From the NCBI GenBank assembly GCA_937871915.1, contig CALMPG010000189.1, forward strand, positions 1 through 41,900: 41,900 nt of DNA. Reading direction: 5' to 3'. The position numbers and the translations under genes were made by a program. Under the pieces are notes generated by a model, which saw nothing but the letters and a program-made list of their open reading frames with translations, had not been told where the DNA came from and made no database searches. Positions 7,887 to 18,600 of this stretch are shown piece after piece. Source of the DNA: an uncultured Phycisphaerales bacterium (GTDB lineage: Bacteria; Planctomycetota; Phycisphaerae; Phycisphaerales; UBA1924). Position 1 is the first letter of the stretch. Each line of letters opens with the position of its first letter.

Positions 7887-9773
7887 ATGACCACTGAGAC
7901 TCCGACAACCAATACCGCTTCTCTGGCACCCGCCGCCCGCCGCGGCCGTTCCGCTTCCCTCGTGCTCCTGCTGCTGTTCACGGCGGGCGGGATCTACGCG
8001 GGGATGCGCTGGCACACAACCTTCGAGCGATGGCTGATGCCCTCCGCCGCTGGTGACACCGCCGCGGCCGCCTCCGCCAAGGAATCCGGCAAAGCCGCCG
8101 ACGGCAAGAAGCAGCTCTGGACCTGCGGCATGCACCCGCAAGTCATCCAGGACCATCCGGGCGACTGCCCGATCTGTCACATGAAGCTCACGCCGCTGGT
8201 GACCGCGAACGATGCTGGTGAACCAGCGGGAGGGGGCGCACTAGGCACTGTGGTCATTGACCCCGCGGTGGTGCAGAACATGGGCGTCCGCACCGCGGTC
8301 GTGACCGAGGGGCCGCTCCAGGAGACCGTACGGGCCACCGCGATCCTTGCCGAGCCCGAGCCGGGCCGCCGCGACATCAACCTTCGCGTGTCCGGCTGGA
8401 TCCAGACGCTGTACGCCAACACCGACGGCATGGCGGTCAAGAAGGGCGACCCGCTGTTCGACCTCTACAGCCCGGACCTGCGGCTGGCCATCGAGGAACT
8501 CATCACGGCGCGGAAGTCCGCCGATCGCACCGGCCAGGACGCCGGCGGCTCGCTGGGCCAGACCAGCGCGGCGCTGATCGCCGCGGCGGAACTCCGCCTA
8601 CAGACGCTCGGCCTGACCGCCGAGCAGATCGCGGAGCTGGGCGGGATGGAGCATGCCCCGGCCGTGGTGACGTTCTTCTCCCCGATCGACGGGCACGTGG
8701 TCGAAAAGGCCAGCGTCTACAACGGCTCGGCGGTGATGGCCGGGCAACTGGTGCTCCGTCTGGCCGACCGCTCGACGATGTGGTTCGAGGCCCGCGTGCC
8801 CGAGGGCTCGATCGGGCGGGTCCGGGTGGGCCAGCGGGCCGTGGCCCGCGTGAACGCACTGCCCGAGCGGACCTTCGAGGGCGAGGTCGTCTTCGTGCAT
8901 CCCCACTTGGACGAGATGACGCGGACCGCGCTGGTCCGCATGGCGATGCCCAACCCCGACGGCGTGCTCCGATCGGCGATGTACGCGATCGCCGACATCG
9001 ACGTCGGCTCGGCGGACCCCGTCACGCTCATCCCGCGCGAGGCGGTGATCGACACCGGCGAGAAGCAGCTCGTCTTCGTGAGCACGGGCAAGGGCCGCTT
9101 CGAGCCGCGGAACGTCGCCATCGGGCTCTCCGGCGAGCAGGGACTGGTGCAGGTGCGCTCGGGCCTGAAGGTCGGAGAGTCGGTGGTCTCCAGCGGGCAG
9201 TTCCTGATCGACTCGGAAAGCCGCCTGCGCGAGGCGATCGCCAAGTTCCTGGCGGAGAAGTCTTCGGGCGGGGCGGCGGCCGCGCCCGCGGCCAAGCCAC
9301 CGCCCCCCGCCGCCCCGATCGCGCTCTCGCCCGCCGCGCAGGAGCGCGTGGATGCGATCGTGAGCGCGTACCTCGTGCTCGCCGAATCGCTGGGGGCGGT
9401 GCAGAAGGACGCCACGCCGCTCAAGCCCGACGGCCTGGTCGCGGCGGTCCACGCCCTGCACGGCGAGGTCTCGGGGCCGGAGGGGAAGCGGCTGGTCTCG
9501 GAGGCGGCGGCCGCCGCCGAGTCGCTGACGAGCAAGCCGATCGACCAGCAGCGCGAGGCGTTCAAGCGCGTGAGCGCCGCGGTCATCGCGCTGATCGACG
9601 CGATGCCGCCCTCGCCGAAGGTGGCCGATTCGCTCTTCGTGCTCCACTGCCCGATGGCCAAGGCCGACTGGCTGCAGCGCAAGGCCGACGTGGCCAACCC
9701 GTACTACGCCGACGACATGAAGGAGTGCGGCTCGCTGGTGCGCCCGGTCGGCGGTGCGAAGGGAGCGAGGTGA
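7887..9773 (+). CDS. cusB: CusB-like periplasmic adaptor with HMBD and DUF3347 domains
   Basis: 628 residues. A membrane anchor lies near 23-40. A heavy-metal-binding domain follows (WTCGMHPQ ... GDCPICHMKL; Cys80, Cys94, Cys97). Next come the RND adaptor core, with lipoyl-like half motifs RVSGWIQTLYANTDGMAVKK and FFSPIDGHVVEK, and the beta-barrel and membrane-proximal domains to about residue 420. The C-terminus (about 460-620) is a DUF3347-type domain ending in LHCPMAKADWLQ ... NPYYADDMKECGS, with further Cys, Met and His. E. coli CusB (about 400 residues) lacks both extra domains. In the CusCBA model the adaptor links channel and pump and hands Cu(I)/Ag(I) to CusA. The stop is three bases from the cusA start. 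Confidence 0.93.
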   Translation: MTTETPTTNTASLAPAARRGRSASLVLLLLFTAGGIYAGMRWHTTFERWLMPSAAGDTAAAASAKESGKAADGKKQLWTCGMHPQVIQDHPGDCPICHMKLTPLVTANDAGEPAGGGALGTVVIDPAVVQNMGVRTAVVTEGPLQETVRATAILAEPEPGRRDINLRVSGWIQTLYANTDGMAVKKGDPLFDLYSPDLRLAIEELITARKSADRTGQDAGGSLGQTSAALIAAAELRLQTLGLTAEQIAELGGMEHAPAVVTFFSPIDGHVVEKASVYNGSAVMAGQLVLRLADRSTMWFEARVPEGSIGRVRVGQRAVARVNALPERTFEGEVVFVHPHLDEMTRTALVRMAMPNPDGVLRSAMYAIADIDVGSADPVTLIPREAVIDTGEKQLVFVSTGKGRFEPRNVAIGLSGEQGLVQVRSGLKVGESVVSSGQFLIDSESRLREAIAKFLAEKSSGGAAAAPAAKPPPPAAPIALSPAAQERVDAIVSAYLVLAESLGAVQKDATPLKPDGLVAAVHALHGEVSGPEGKRLVSEAAAAAESLTSKPIDQQREAFKRVSAAVIALIDAMPPSPKVADSLFVLHCPMAKADWLQRKADVANPYYADDMKECGSLVRPVGGAKGAR

Positions 9774-9776
9774 CGC

Positions 9777-12700
9777 ATGATCGCCCGCATCATCGAACTC
9801 TCGATTAAGAACCGCTTCATGGTCCTCCTGCTGACCGCGATGATGGTCGGCGCGGGCGTGTGGAGCATCTTCAACATCCGCCTGGACGCCATCCCCGACC
9901 TGTCGGATGTGCAGGTCATCGTCCAGACCGAGTACGCCGGGCAGAACCCCGAGGTCGTGGACAAGCAGGTGACCTACCCGCTGGCGAGCGCGATGCTCGC
10001 CGTGCCCGGGTCCACCGTGGTCCGCGGGTACAGCATGTTCGAGCAGTCGTTCGTGTACGTGCTTTTCGAGGATGGCACGGACATCTACTGGGCCCGCAGC
10101 CGTGTGCTGGAGTACCTGAACTTCGCCCGCGACCGACTGCCCAAGGGAGTCGAGCCCAAGCTCGGCCCGGACGCGACCGGCGTGGGCTGGGTGTACCAGT
10201 ACGTGCTGTACCCCGGCTATTACAGCCCCGACCACCCCAAGGGGTTCTGGCACGATCCCGAGGGCGAGCGCTGGTACGCCTCGCCCGATGAGGCGCCCAA
10301 GGAGCGGCGCGAGAAACTGGTGAAGGTCCGCGCGTTCGAGAAGCCTGGTAACGATCCGATCACCAACACGCCGCTGCTGCCCTCCAACCAGGACCTCGCC
10401 CAGCTCCGCAGCCTGCAGGACTGGTACATGCGCTACCCCTTGACCTCGGTGGAGGATGTCTCCGAGGTCGCCTCCATCGGCGGGTACGTCCGGCAGTACC
10501 AGGTCATCCTCGACCCGCTCAAGCTGCGGGCGTACGGCCTGCCGCTCCGCGACGTGATGATGGCGATCCAGCGCTCCAACAACGACGTGGGCGGGTCCGT
10601 CATCGAGTTGGCCGAGAACGAGTACATGGTCCGCAGCCGGGCCTACCTCAAGGGCCTTGAGGACCTGGCCCAGGTGCCCGTGGGTCTGGGCGAGAAGGGC
10701 ACGCCGGTCATGCTCGGGGACATCGCGACCCTCCAGGTCGGCGGCGACATGCGCCGGGGCGTCGGCGACCTCGACGGCGAGGGCGAGGCCGTGGGCGGCG
10801 TGGTTGTGGCGCGGTTCGGGGCCAACGCGTACAAGGTCATCGCCGATGTGAAGGCCAAGCTGGTTGCGTTGGAAGATGGCCTCCCGCCCGGCGTCTTCAT
10901 CAAGACCACCTACGACCGCTCGAACCTGATCAACCGCTCCATCTCCACGCTCCGGGACACGCTCGTCGAGGAGATCATCGTCGTCGGGCTGGTGTGCATC
11001 CTGTTCCTGCTCCACATGCGCAGCGAACTGGTCGCGGTCTTCGTCGTGCCGTCGAGCGTTATCGCCGCCCTGCTGGTGATGCACCTGCTGGGGATCAACG
11101 CCAACATCATGTCCCTGGGCGGGATCGCGATCTCCATCGGCGTGGTCGTGGACTCGGCCGTCATCATGGTCGAGAACGGGCACAAACATCTAGACCGGGA
11201 GGAGGACCGCGTCCATGCCGGGCATCCACCGACGCCGCGGGCGGAAATCATGATGGCGGCGGCCAAGGAGGTTGGGCCGCAGCTCTTCTTCTCCCTGCTC
11301 ATCATCACCGTCTCGTTCCTCCCGGTGTTCGTGCTGGGCGGCGAGGCCGGACGGCTCTTCAAGCCGCTCGCCTTCACCAAGACCTTCGCGATGACGGCGG
11401 CCGCATTCCTCTCCATCACCATCATCCCGGTCCTGATGTACTACTTCATCACCGGGCGGGTGCTCCCCAAGAGCTGGGGATTCTGGCGCAACACCGTCAT
11501 CACGCTGGGCGCCATGTTCCTGCCCGCGACCGCGCTGTTCATCATCGCCTCGGGGATGCCGCACCTGGAACACTTCCGCTGGTGGATCGCCGGCGGCTGG
11601 GCCGTGCTGATGGCGATGCTGCTCCTGCCGCAGAAGATCATCCACGAGCAACACAGCCCGATCAGCCGGGTGCTCCAGCGGATCTATGAGCCGGCGTTCC
11701 GTCTTTCCATGGCGCACCCCTGGCGACTGCTGCTGCTCGCCGCTATCGCGCTGGCATCGACCTACTACCCGATGACGCGCATGGGCACCGAGTTCATGCC
11801 GCCCCTGGACGAGGGCGACCTGCTCTACATGCCGACGACCGACCCCTCCATCAGCATCACCAAGAGCAAGCAGCTCCTGCAGCAGACCGACAAGCTCATC
11901 AAGACGTTCCCCGAGGTGCTGAGCGTCCACGGGAAGATCGGGCGAGCCGCGACGGCTACCGACCCCGCGCCGCTATCGATGATCGAAACGGTCGCACAGC
12001 TCAATCCCGACCGGTCGAAGTGGCGGACGCGCCGCCCCGAGTACTTCTTCAGTTCATGGCCGGAGTGGCTCCAGAAACCGTTCCACGGCGCGTTCTGGCC
12101 CGCCGAGCGGCCCATCACGACCGAGGAGCTCAAGTTCGGCTGGTCCGATCCCGACGGGACGATGCACGCGGGACTCAACTCCGTTGTCGCGTTTCCCGGC
12201 ATGGCCAACGCCTGGCCATTCCCGATCGAGAACCGCATCAACATGCTCGCCACGGGCATCAAGACCCCTGTTGGCATCAAGATCCTCGGCCCTGACCTCA
12301 AGGTACTCGGCGACCTCGCGGAGCGCGCCGCCAGCGCGGTCCGTGGCATTTCGGGGACGGTCTCGGCGTACCCCGAGCGCACGCTTGGCGGGTACTACGT
12401 CGACTTCGACATCGACCGCGCCGCCGCGGCCCGCTACGGCCTGACCACCGGGGACGTGCAGGACGTGATCCAGTCTGCGGTCGGCGGCATGAACATCACC
12501 ACCACTGTCGAGGGGCTGGAGCGTTACCCGCTCAACGTACGGTACCTTCGCGACTACCGCGATGACCTGCCCGCGCTCGAACAGGTGCTGGTGACGGCCC
12601 CGATGCCCGGGCCCAAGGGCGAGCGAGTCCAGGTACCGCTCGGCCAACTCGCGAAGATTCACCTCACCCCCGGCGCTCCGATGATCCGTTCCGAGAATGC

Positions 12701-13394
12701 GCAGCGTACGGCGTGGATCTTCGTGGACATCGCGGGACGCGATCTCGGTGGCTACATCGCCGAGGCCCGCAAGACGGTCGCACAACAGGTCGACCTGCCT
12801 CCGGGCTACACGCTGGTGTTCTCTGGCCAGTTCGAGTTCTGGGAGAAGACGTTGCCGCGGCTCATTGCCGCGAGCGTCATGGCCTTGGTCGCCATCATCT
12901 TTCTGCTGTATGTGAGCAGCCGCTCGTGGCTCCGCGTTGGCGTGGTGTTGCTGGCGGTGCCATTCAGCCTCGTCGGGGCATTCTGGTTCATGCACGCGCT
13001 GGACTTCAATCTCTCGCTCGCGGTCGTGATCGGGATCATCGCGCTCGCCGGGCTCGACGCCGAAACGGGCATGGTGATGCTCCTCTATCTCGACAACAGC
13101 TTCGACCGTTTCAAAGAACAAGGCCGCATGAATTCACTCACCGACCTCTACGCGGCCGTGCATGACGGGGCCGTAAAGCGGATCCGTCCCAAGGCCATGA
13201 CTGTGGCTGCGGCGATGATCGGCTTGGTCCCACTCCTTTGGTCACACGGCACCGGCGCCGACACCATGCGCCGCATCGCCGCCCCGCTGATCGGTGGCCT
13301 GCTGATCAGCTTCATGATGGAACTGGTCGTGTACCCGGTCGTGTTCTACCTCGCCAAGCGGTGGCAGCACCGGAAGGAGCTCTCCAACCACTAA
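9777..13394 (+). CDS. cusA: CusA-like HME-RND Cu(I)/Ag(I) efflux pump
   Basis: 1205 residues, about 150 more than E. coli CusA. Transmembrane helix 4 carries the proton-relay Asp459 in GVVVDSAVIMVENGHKHL. The three methionines that bind Cu(I) in CusA (573, 623, 672) have clear counterparts in LLYMPTTDPS, DPAPLSMIET and NRINMLATGIK, so copper/silver specificity is well supported. Oddities: an insertion of about 55 residues after YVLYPGYY (near 145-200); about 60 extra residues with two hydrophobic stretches between helices 6 and 7 (near 562-622); and about 40 extra before AFPGMANAW. The pump uses proton motive force in the inner membrane and docks to the CusB and TolC-like products upstream. 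Confidence 0.94.
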   Translation: MIARIIELSIKNRFMVLLLTAMMVGAGVWSIFNIRLDAIPDLSDVQVIVQTEYAGQNPEVVDKQVTYPLASAMLAVPGSTVVRGYSMFEQSFVYVLFEDGTDIYWARSRVLEYLNFARDRLPKGVEPKLGPDATGVGWVYQYVLYPGYYSPDHPKGFWHDPEGERWYASPDEAPKERREKLVKVRAFEKPGNDPITNTPLLPSNQDLAQLRSLQDWYMRYPLTSVEDVSEVASIGGYVRQYQVILDPLKLRAYGLPLRDVMMAIQRSNNDVGGSVIELAENEYMVRSRAYLKGLEDLAQVPVGLGEKGTPVMLGDIATLQVGGDMRRGVGDLDGEGEAVGGVVVARFGANAYKVIADVKAKLVALEDGLPPGVFIKTTYDRSNLINRSISTLRDTLVEEIIVVGLVCILFLLHMRSELVAVFVVPSSVIAALLVMHLLGINANIMSLGGIAISIGVVVDSAVIMVENGHKHLDREEDRVHAGHPPTPRAEIMMAAAKEVGPQLFFSLLIITVSFLPVFVLGGEAGRLFKPLAFTKTFAMTAAAFLSITIIPVLMYYFITGRVLPKSWGFWRNTVITLGAMFLPATALFIIASGMPHLEHFRWWIAGGWAVLMAMLLLPQKIIHEQHSPISRVLQRIYEPAFRLSMAHPWRLLLLAAIALASTYYPMTRMGTEFMPPLDEGDLLYMPTTDPSISITKSKQLLQQTDKLIKTFPEVLSVHGKIGRAATATDPAPLSMIETVAQLNPDRSKWRTRRPEYFFSSWPEWLQKPFHGAFWPAERPITTEELKFGWSDPDGTMHAGLNSVVAFPGMANAWPFPIENRINMLATGIKTPVGIKILGPDLKVLGDLAERAASAVRGISGTVSAYPERTLGGYYVDFDIDRAAAARYGLTTGDVQDVIQSAVGGMNITTTVEGLERYPLNVRYLRDYRDDLPALEQVLVTAPMPGPKGERVQVPLGQLAKIHLTPGAPMIRSENAQRTAWIFVDIAGRDLGGYIAEARKTVAQQVDLPPGYTLVFSGQFEFWEKTLPRLIAASVMALVAIIFLLYVSSRSWLRVGVVLLAVPFSLVGAFWFMHALDFNLSLAVVIGIIALAGLDAETGMVMLLYLDNSFDRFKEQGRMNSLTDLYAAVHDGAVKRIRPKAMTVAAAMIGLVPLLWSHGTGADTMRRIAAPLIGGLLISFMMELVVYPVVFYLAKRWQHRKELSNH

Positions 13395-13563
13395 GAGACA
13401 AACTCGCTGATGCCCATTCTCCGCAGGCTCTGCCAATCCGCGTGTGCCGGACGCGGTGTTGTTGTGCGCAATCGGAGGGCAGATCTTGTGCTTTGTGCAG
13501 TAGGCGCCTCTGAAAATCTCAGCGAACTTCGTGTCGGATCGAGACGTATCCGGTGTAGGCCTG

Positions 13564-13581
13564 TATACTCCCCATAGGTAT
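13564..13581 (+). promoter_or_regulatory. Candidate -10 and CsoR-type operator of efflux operon 2
   Basis: TATACT at 13564-13569 is a good -10 box. It overlaps ATACTCC-CCA-TAGGTAT (13565-13581), which has the same 17-base ATAC-N9-GTAT frame as the better palindrome at 36089-36105; its inner positions do not pair. The ATG of the next gene is at 13580, so the transcript would be leaderless or nearly so. I see no good -35 box. Confidence 0.4.
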
Positions 13582-14059
13582 GCTCCATCGCGGCAGTCCA
13601 TTTCGGCTTCTGGTGACCCTCCTGCTGGTGGTCGCCGTGCCATTCTGCTGCTGCAACTTCCGCTCCTTGCTGAGCACCTGCTCGTCTTGTCAAGCCGCGC
13701 CGGTAGCGGACGAGCCCGAAGCGTCACATGACCGTTCGCACGATTCGGACCATGACCTCGCCGCGCCTCATCAGCACGCCACCGGGCACAAGCAGCATGA
13801 GGATGGGCAATCGTCGGTTCCGTGTGGGCCCGGTGATGAGAAGCATCACTGCAACTGCGAGAAGAACGACGGCAAGATGCTGACGGTCCAGAAGTCGACC
13901 GTCGAACTTCCAATGCCGGTCGTTGTGGCCATTCTGGACTGGTCCATGGCGGCGGACATGCTTCCGCCTGCCGCGATCCGAGTCCAGTATCGGGGCAGTT
14001 TGGCCATCGCGAGGCCGCCGACCTCACTTCTGCGCCAGCACTGCGCGCTCATCGTGTAG
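13580..14059 (+). CDS. Small exported Cys/His-rich protein, leader of efflux operon 2
   Basis: 159 residues. The signal segment (LLVTLLLVVAVPF) runs into CCCNFRSLLSTCSSC. It is followed by a His/Asp-rich stretch near residues 50-75 (HDRSHDSDHDLA, HQHATGHKQH) and by KHHCNCEKN near 95. This is a strong metal-chelating composition and implies a periplasmic or membrane-attached metal scavenger. The C-terminal 45 residues contain no metal-binding cluster. No ribosome site is visible before the ATG; see the overlapping promoter candidate. It precedes the CzcB-like adaptor by 146 bases. I know no named family. Confidence 0.68.
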   Translation: MLHRGSPFRLLVTLLLVVAVPFCCCNFRSLLSTCSSCQAAPVADEPEASHDRSHDSDHDLAAPHQHATGHKQHEDGQSSVPCGPGDEKHHCNCEKNDGKMLTVQKSTVELPMPVVVAILDWSMAADMLPPAAIRVQYRGSLAIARPPTSLLRQHCALIV

Positions 14060-14205
14060 CACCGCCGCGCCGCGACCCCTCGCGTGAGTGACCGCCTGCC
14101 CACATTGGGGCACGCCACACACGCCGATTGTCGCATCGCTGTTCGCTTGCGGTCGTCGCACCCCGACTCCTTTTTCACAACCGAGCTCCTGTCAGGAGGT
14201 TCCTC

Positions 14206-15618
14206 ATGAACCGTCGAAAGGCCACGGCCTTCAGCGCGATCGCGGTCGTTACCGCCGCTGTCCTCATCCCGGCCTTCGCTCACGAAGGACACGGCAAGAC
14301 CGAATCCGCGTCCTGGGACCCAAATGCGCCCAAGAAAGTCTCGCCTGAGACGGCGCTGGCCATTGGACTGAAGACCGCCGAGGTTGATTTCGGTCAGGTG
14401 GAAGAGGTGATGAAACTCACCGGGTCCGTGCGAGCGCGGCCCGATCGACTGGTGGCCGTATCACCTCGCACCGCGGGCATCGTGCGAGCGATCACAGTGC
14501 AGCCGGGCGACTCCGTGAAGAAGGGCGATGCGGTCGCCGAGATCGAGTCGCAGGAGCTCGCCAAGAACATCTATGAACTGCGGCGGCTGGAGGCCGACTA
14601 CGAGCGGCTGCTCTCCGACGCGAAGAAGTCGGAGTCGCTGGTACGGTCGCTGGAGATCGAGGTGCCCGCGACAAACGCATCCGCCGACCTCGCAGAGGCC
14701 GAGGCTGCGCGGCTGTCCGCCAGCGGAGAGGCAGTGTCGGCGAACCTGCTCGTCCAGCGCAGGACGGAGGCGATCAAGCTCCGAGCCGACGCGGCGCTTA
14801 AAGCCGTTGCTCTGGAACAGGCCAAGACCGATGTCCAGTCGCTCCGCACCCAGAGCGCATCCACGCTGCGCTCCGTCGAGGCCCTCAGAGCGTTGATCCC
14901 TCCAGCCCAGGCCGCTGAGGGCAGCGAGGTCTCGGTCGATGCGGCTCATCCGGGCCTGGTCCGATTTCTCGCCCCCATCGACGGCGTGGTGGTCACCCGG
15001 GCCGCCGTGGTAGGCCAGGGAGTCGATGCCGGGGCCAAGGTGCTCACGATCGGAGACTTTGCCACCGTGCAGATCGAAGGAGAGGTGCCCGAGAGTCTCG
15101 TGGATGCGCTGGTTGCTGCCGGAACGCCGAGCGTCCGCGTGCGCCGATCCAACGACGGAGCGTTGGTGACCACCGGCACGGTGCGGTTCATCAGCCCCGT
15201 GATCGATGCGAGCAAGCGCACCGCCCACGTCATCATCGACGCCGACAACCCGGGCGGCGTGCTGCGACAGGGCATGTTCGTCGAGCTCGCCGTGATTCTC
15301 CGGCAGACCGACTCCGCCGTGGTGGTCCCCGCTTCGGCGATCGTCAAGGAGGGTCCTCTCCAATACGTGTTCGTGAAGGAGAAGGAGTTCTTCAAGAAGC
15401 ACGACGTGGCGACGGGCACGCGCGACGACCAGATCGTCGAGATCAAGTTGGGCGTAGCACCCGGCGACGTGATCGCGGTGCAGGGCGCGTTCAGCCTGTC
15501 ACAGCTCCGGGGCGTCTCGCCCGGCGCGACGTCCGAGCCCGCCAAGACCCCCGACACGGGCCCTGCCAAGCAAGAGCCCAAACCGTCCTCGGACGGTGCT
15601 GACCACACCCACGGCTAA
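14206..15618 (+). CDS. CzcB-like RND periplasmic adaptor
   Basis: 470 residues from the ATG at 14206, preceded by AGGAGG; an in-frame ATG at 14128 lacks support. A signal peptide ends near AFAHEGHGK. The barrel-sandwich halves are VSPRTAGIVRAITVQPGDSV and LVRFLAPIDGVVVTRAAVVG, separated by a long coiled-coil hairpin (residues about 120-250). The usual beta-barrel (IEGEVPESLVDAL) and membrane-proximal region follow. His-rich ends (HEGHG; DHTHG) may bind metal. Unlike the adaptor at 7887-9773 it has no HMBD or DUF3347 domain, in keeping with a different substrate. It is 18 bases upstream of its RND partner. Confidence 0.92.
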   Translation: MNRRKATAFSAIAVVTAAVLIPAFAHEGHGKTESASWDPNAPKKVSPETALAIGLKTAEVDFGQVEEVMKLTGSVRARPDRLVAVSPRTAGIVRAITVQPGDSVKKGDAVAEIESQELAKNIYELRRLEADYERLLSDAKKSESLVRSLEIEVPATNASADLAEAEAARLSASGEAVSANLLVQRRTEAIKLRADAALKAVALEQAKTDVQSLRTQSASTLRSVEALRALIPPAQAAEGSEVSVDAAHPGLVRFLAPIDGVVVTRAAVVGQGVDAGAKVLTIGDFATVQIEGEVPESLVDALVAAGTPSVRVRRSNDGALVTTGTVRFISPVIDASKRTAHVIIDADNPGGVLRQGMFVELAVILRQTDSAVVVPASAIVKEGPLQYVFVKEKEFFKKHDVATGTRDDQIVEIKLGVAPGDVIAVQGAFSLSQLRGVSPGATSEPAKTPDTGPAKQEPKPSSDGADHTHG

Positions 15619-15636
15619 CCGAGCGAGGAACTCCAC

Positions 15637-18600
15637 GTGCTGAACTGGATCATCAAAGCTTCGCTCCACAACCGCGTGCTGGTCCTGATGGCCGCGCTCC
15701 TGGTGTCCGTGTACGGGCTCTATGTCGCGCTGCACACCAAGACCGATGTGCTCCCTGACCTCAACCGCCCCGTAGTCACGATCATGACCGAGGCCTCGGG
15801 TCTGGCCCCAGAAGAGGTCGAGGCCCAGGTCACGTACTACATCGAGACCGCCGTCAACGGCGCTCCCGGCGTAGACCGCGTGCGCAGCACCAGCGCCCTG
15901 GGGCTCTCGGTGGTCTACGTCGAGTTCCAGTGGGACACCGACATCCGCTACAACCGCCAGATCGTGCAGGAGCGGCTCGCGTCGATCACCGAGAAGCTCC
16001 CGCCGGGCGTGGTCCCGGCGATGGCCCCGATCGCCAGCATCATGGGCGAGATCGTGCTCATGAGCGTGCGGAGCGACACGCTCTCGCCGCTGGAGGTGAG
16101 AACGCTGGCCGAGTTCATGCTTCGCCCCACCATTCTCTCCATCCCGGGCATCGCGCAGGTCACGGTCATGGGCGGCGAACTCAAGCAGTTCCGCGTCGAG
16201 GCCGACCCCGACAAGTTGCGCCTTTACGACCTGACGATGGAGGACCTGGAGAAAGCCCTCTCGGCCTCCAACCAGAACACCGGCGGCGGATTCGTCATCA
16301 CCGGGGCGCAGGAACTGGTGGTGCGCAACCTCGGCCGCGTGCAGAACGCCCAGGACATCGCCGACTCGCTCGTCGTCACACGTCCCGGCGACCACGACGA
16401 CCCACCACGCGCCATCCTTGTCAAGGACGTGGCCCGCGTAGTCGAAGCGGGCACCACGATCAAGCGCGGCGAAGGCTCGGCCAACGCCAAGCCCGCCGTC
16501 ATCATGGCGATCCAGAAGCAGCCGACGGCGGACACTATCGTGCTCACCGCCGCGATCGACAAAACGTTGGAGCAGATGAAGCCCACGTTTCCGCCGGGGT
16601 TGGAGATCAACCCCGACGTCTTCCGGCAGAAGCACTTCATTGAGTCGGCCATCCACAACGTGCTCGACGCTCTGCGCGACGGCGCCGTGCTTGTCATGAT
16701 CATCCTCATCCTCTTCCTGATGAACGTGCGGACCACGCTCATCACGCTCACGGCCCTGCCGCTCTCGATCATCATGACCTTCCTGGTCTTCCACTGGTTC
16801 GGGATGAGCGTCAACACCATGACGCTCGGCGGCCTTGCGGTGGCGATCGGCGAACTGGTGGACGACGCGGTGGTCGATGTGGAGAACGTTTTCCGCCGAC
16901 TTCGCGAGAATCGCCACGCCGTTTCGCCTCTCCCCGCGATGCGCGTGGTCTTCGACGCCTCCAGCGAGGTGCGCAATCCGATCATCATGGGCACGGTGAT
17001 CGTGTGCCTCGTGTTCCTTCCCACGATGTTCCTGCCGGGGATCGAGGGCCGGCTCTTCTGGCCGCTGGCCCAGGCGTACATCATCAGCATCTTCGCCTCG
17101 CTGCTGGTTGCCCTGACCGTCACGCCGGTCCTGTCGTACTACCTCCTGCCCAACATGAAGAAGATGAAGGAGGAGAAGGACGGCCCGGTCCTGCGCTGGT
17201 GCAAGGCCGTGGCCCGCAAGTCCTACGCCGTCGCCCTTCCCCATCCCTGGAAGGTCATCGGCTCGGGCGTGGCCGTCTTCCTCATCGCGCTCTTCGTGGT
17301 CACGCGGCTGGGCTCGGAGTTCCTGCCTCCGTTCAACGAGGGCACCGCGACGGTCAATGTGATCCTGCAACCGGGCGTCTCGCTGGCCGAGTCCGACCGG
17401 ATCGGCCGCAAGGCCGAGGAGATCATGTTGTCGATCCCCGAGGTCAAGAGCACGGGCCGCCGCACGGGCCGGGCGGAACAGGATGAGCACGCCGAGGGCG
17501 TCCACTACAGCGAGATGGATGTGGACTTCTGGACCAAGGACGAGGCCAAGCACCCCGAGAAACACATCCTGACCAGCGGCCGCACGCCCCCGGCCCCCGC
17601 GGCGATCCGCTCGCGCGAGGTCGTCTTCGCCGAGATCGAAGAGAAACTCAAGGTCTTCCCGGGCGTCTCCGTCAGTGTCGGCCAGCCCATCAGCCACCGC
17701 ATCGAGCACCTGCTCTCGGGCGTCCGCGCCCAGGTGGCCGTCAAGATCTTCGGCGACGACCTGAACACGCTCCGCTCGCTGGCGGACCAGACCAAGGCCG
17801 CGATGAACGGCATCGAGGGCGTGGCGGACTTGCAAGTCGAACAGCAGGTGCTCGTGCCGCAACTGCACATCGCCGTCAAGCGGGCCGCCGCGGCCCGCCT
17901 GGGCTTCACGCCCGCGGCCTTGACCGACGCGATGGAGACGGCCACCAAGGGCAAGGTCGTCGGCCAGGTGCTCGACGGCTTGCGCTCCTTCGAGATGGTC
18001 CTGACCCTCGACGACGAGTACCGCAACGACCCGGCCCGGCTCGGCGATGTGCGGCTGATCTCGCCCACGGGCGCGGTGGTGTTGGTGCGCGATGTGGCCG
18101 ACATCACCGAGCGGCTCGGCCCCAACCAAGTCCAGCGGGAGAACATCCGCCGCCGCATCGTGGTGCAGTGCAACGTCCGCGGCCGCGACCTGGGCTCGAC
18201 GGTGCAGGAGCTCCAGGCGAGCATCCGCCAGGACGTGAAACTCCCGCAGGGGTACACGTTCGAGTTCGGCGGCGTCTACGAGGCCCAGCAGCAGTCCACG
18301 CGGCTGCTCCTGATCCTCGGGACGTGCAGCCTCATCGCCATCTTCGTGCTGCTCTACACGCACTACAAGAGCGCGCAGGTCGCCACCCAGATCATGCTCA
18401 ACGTCCCCTTCGCCTTCATCGGCAGCGTGGCGGCCCTGGTCATCACCCGCGAGACCTTCAGCGTCGCCTCGCTGGTGGGCTTCATCTCGCTCACGGGCAT
18501 CGCCACGCGCAACGGCGTGCTGATGGTCAGCCACTACATCCACCTGATGACGCACGAGGGCCTGCCCTTCGGCAGGGAGATGGTCATCAAGGGGAGCCAG

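Noticed and set aside
8598..11189. 863-residue open frame on the minus strand opposite cusB/cusA
   Set aside because: It is the mirror of strongly coding plus-strand genes; its Arg/His/Gly/Asp-rich composition is the typical antisense artefact of GC-rich DNA.
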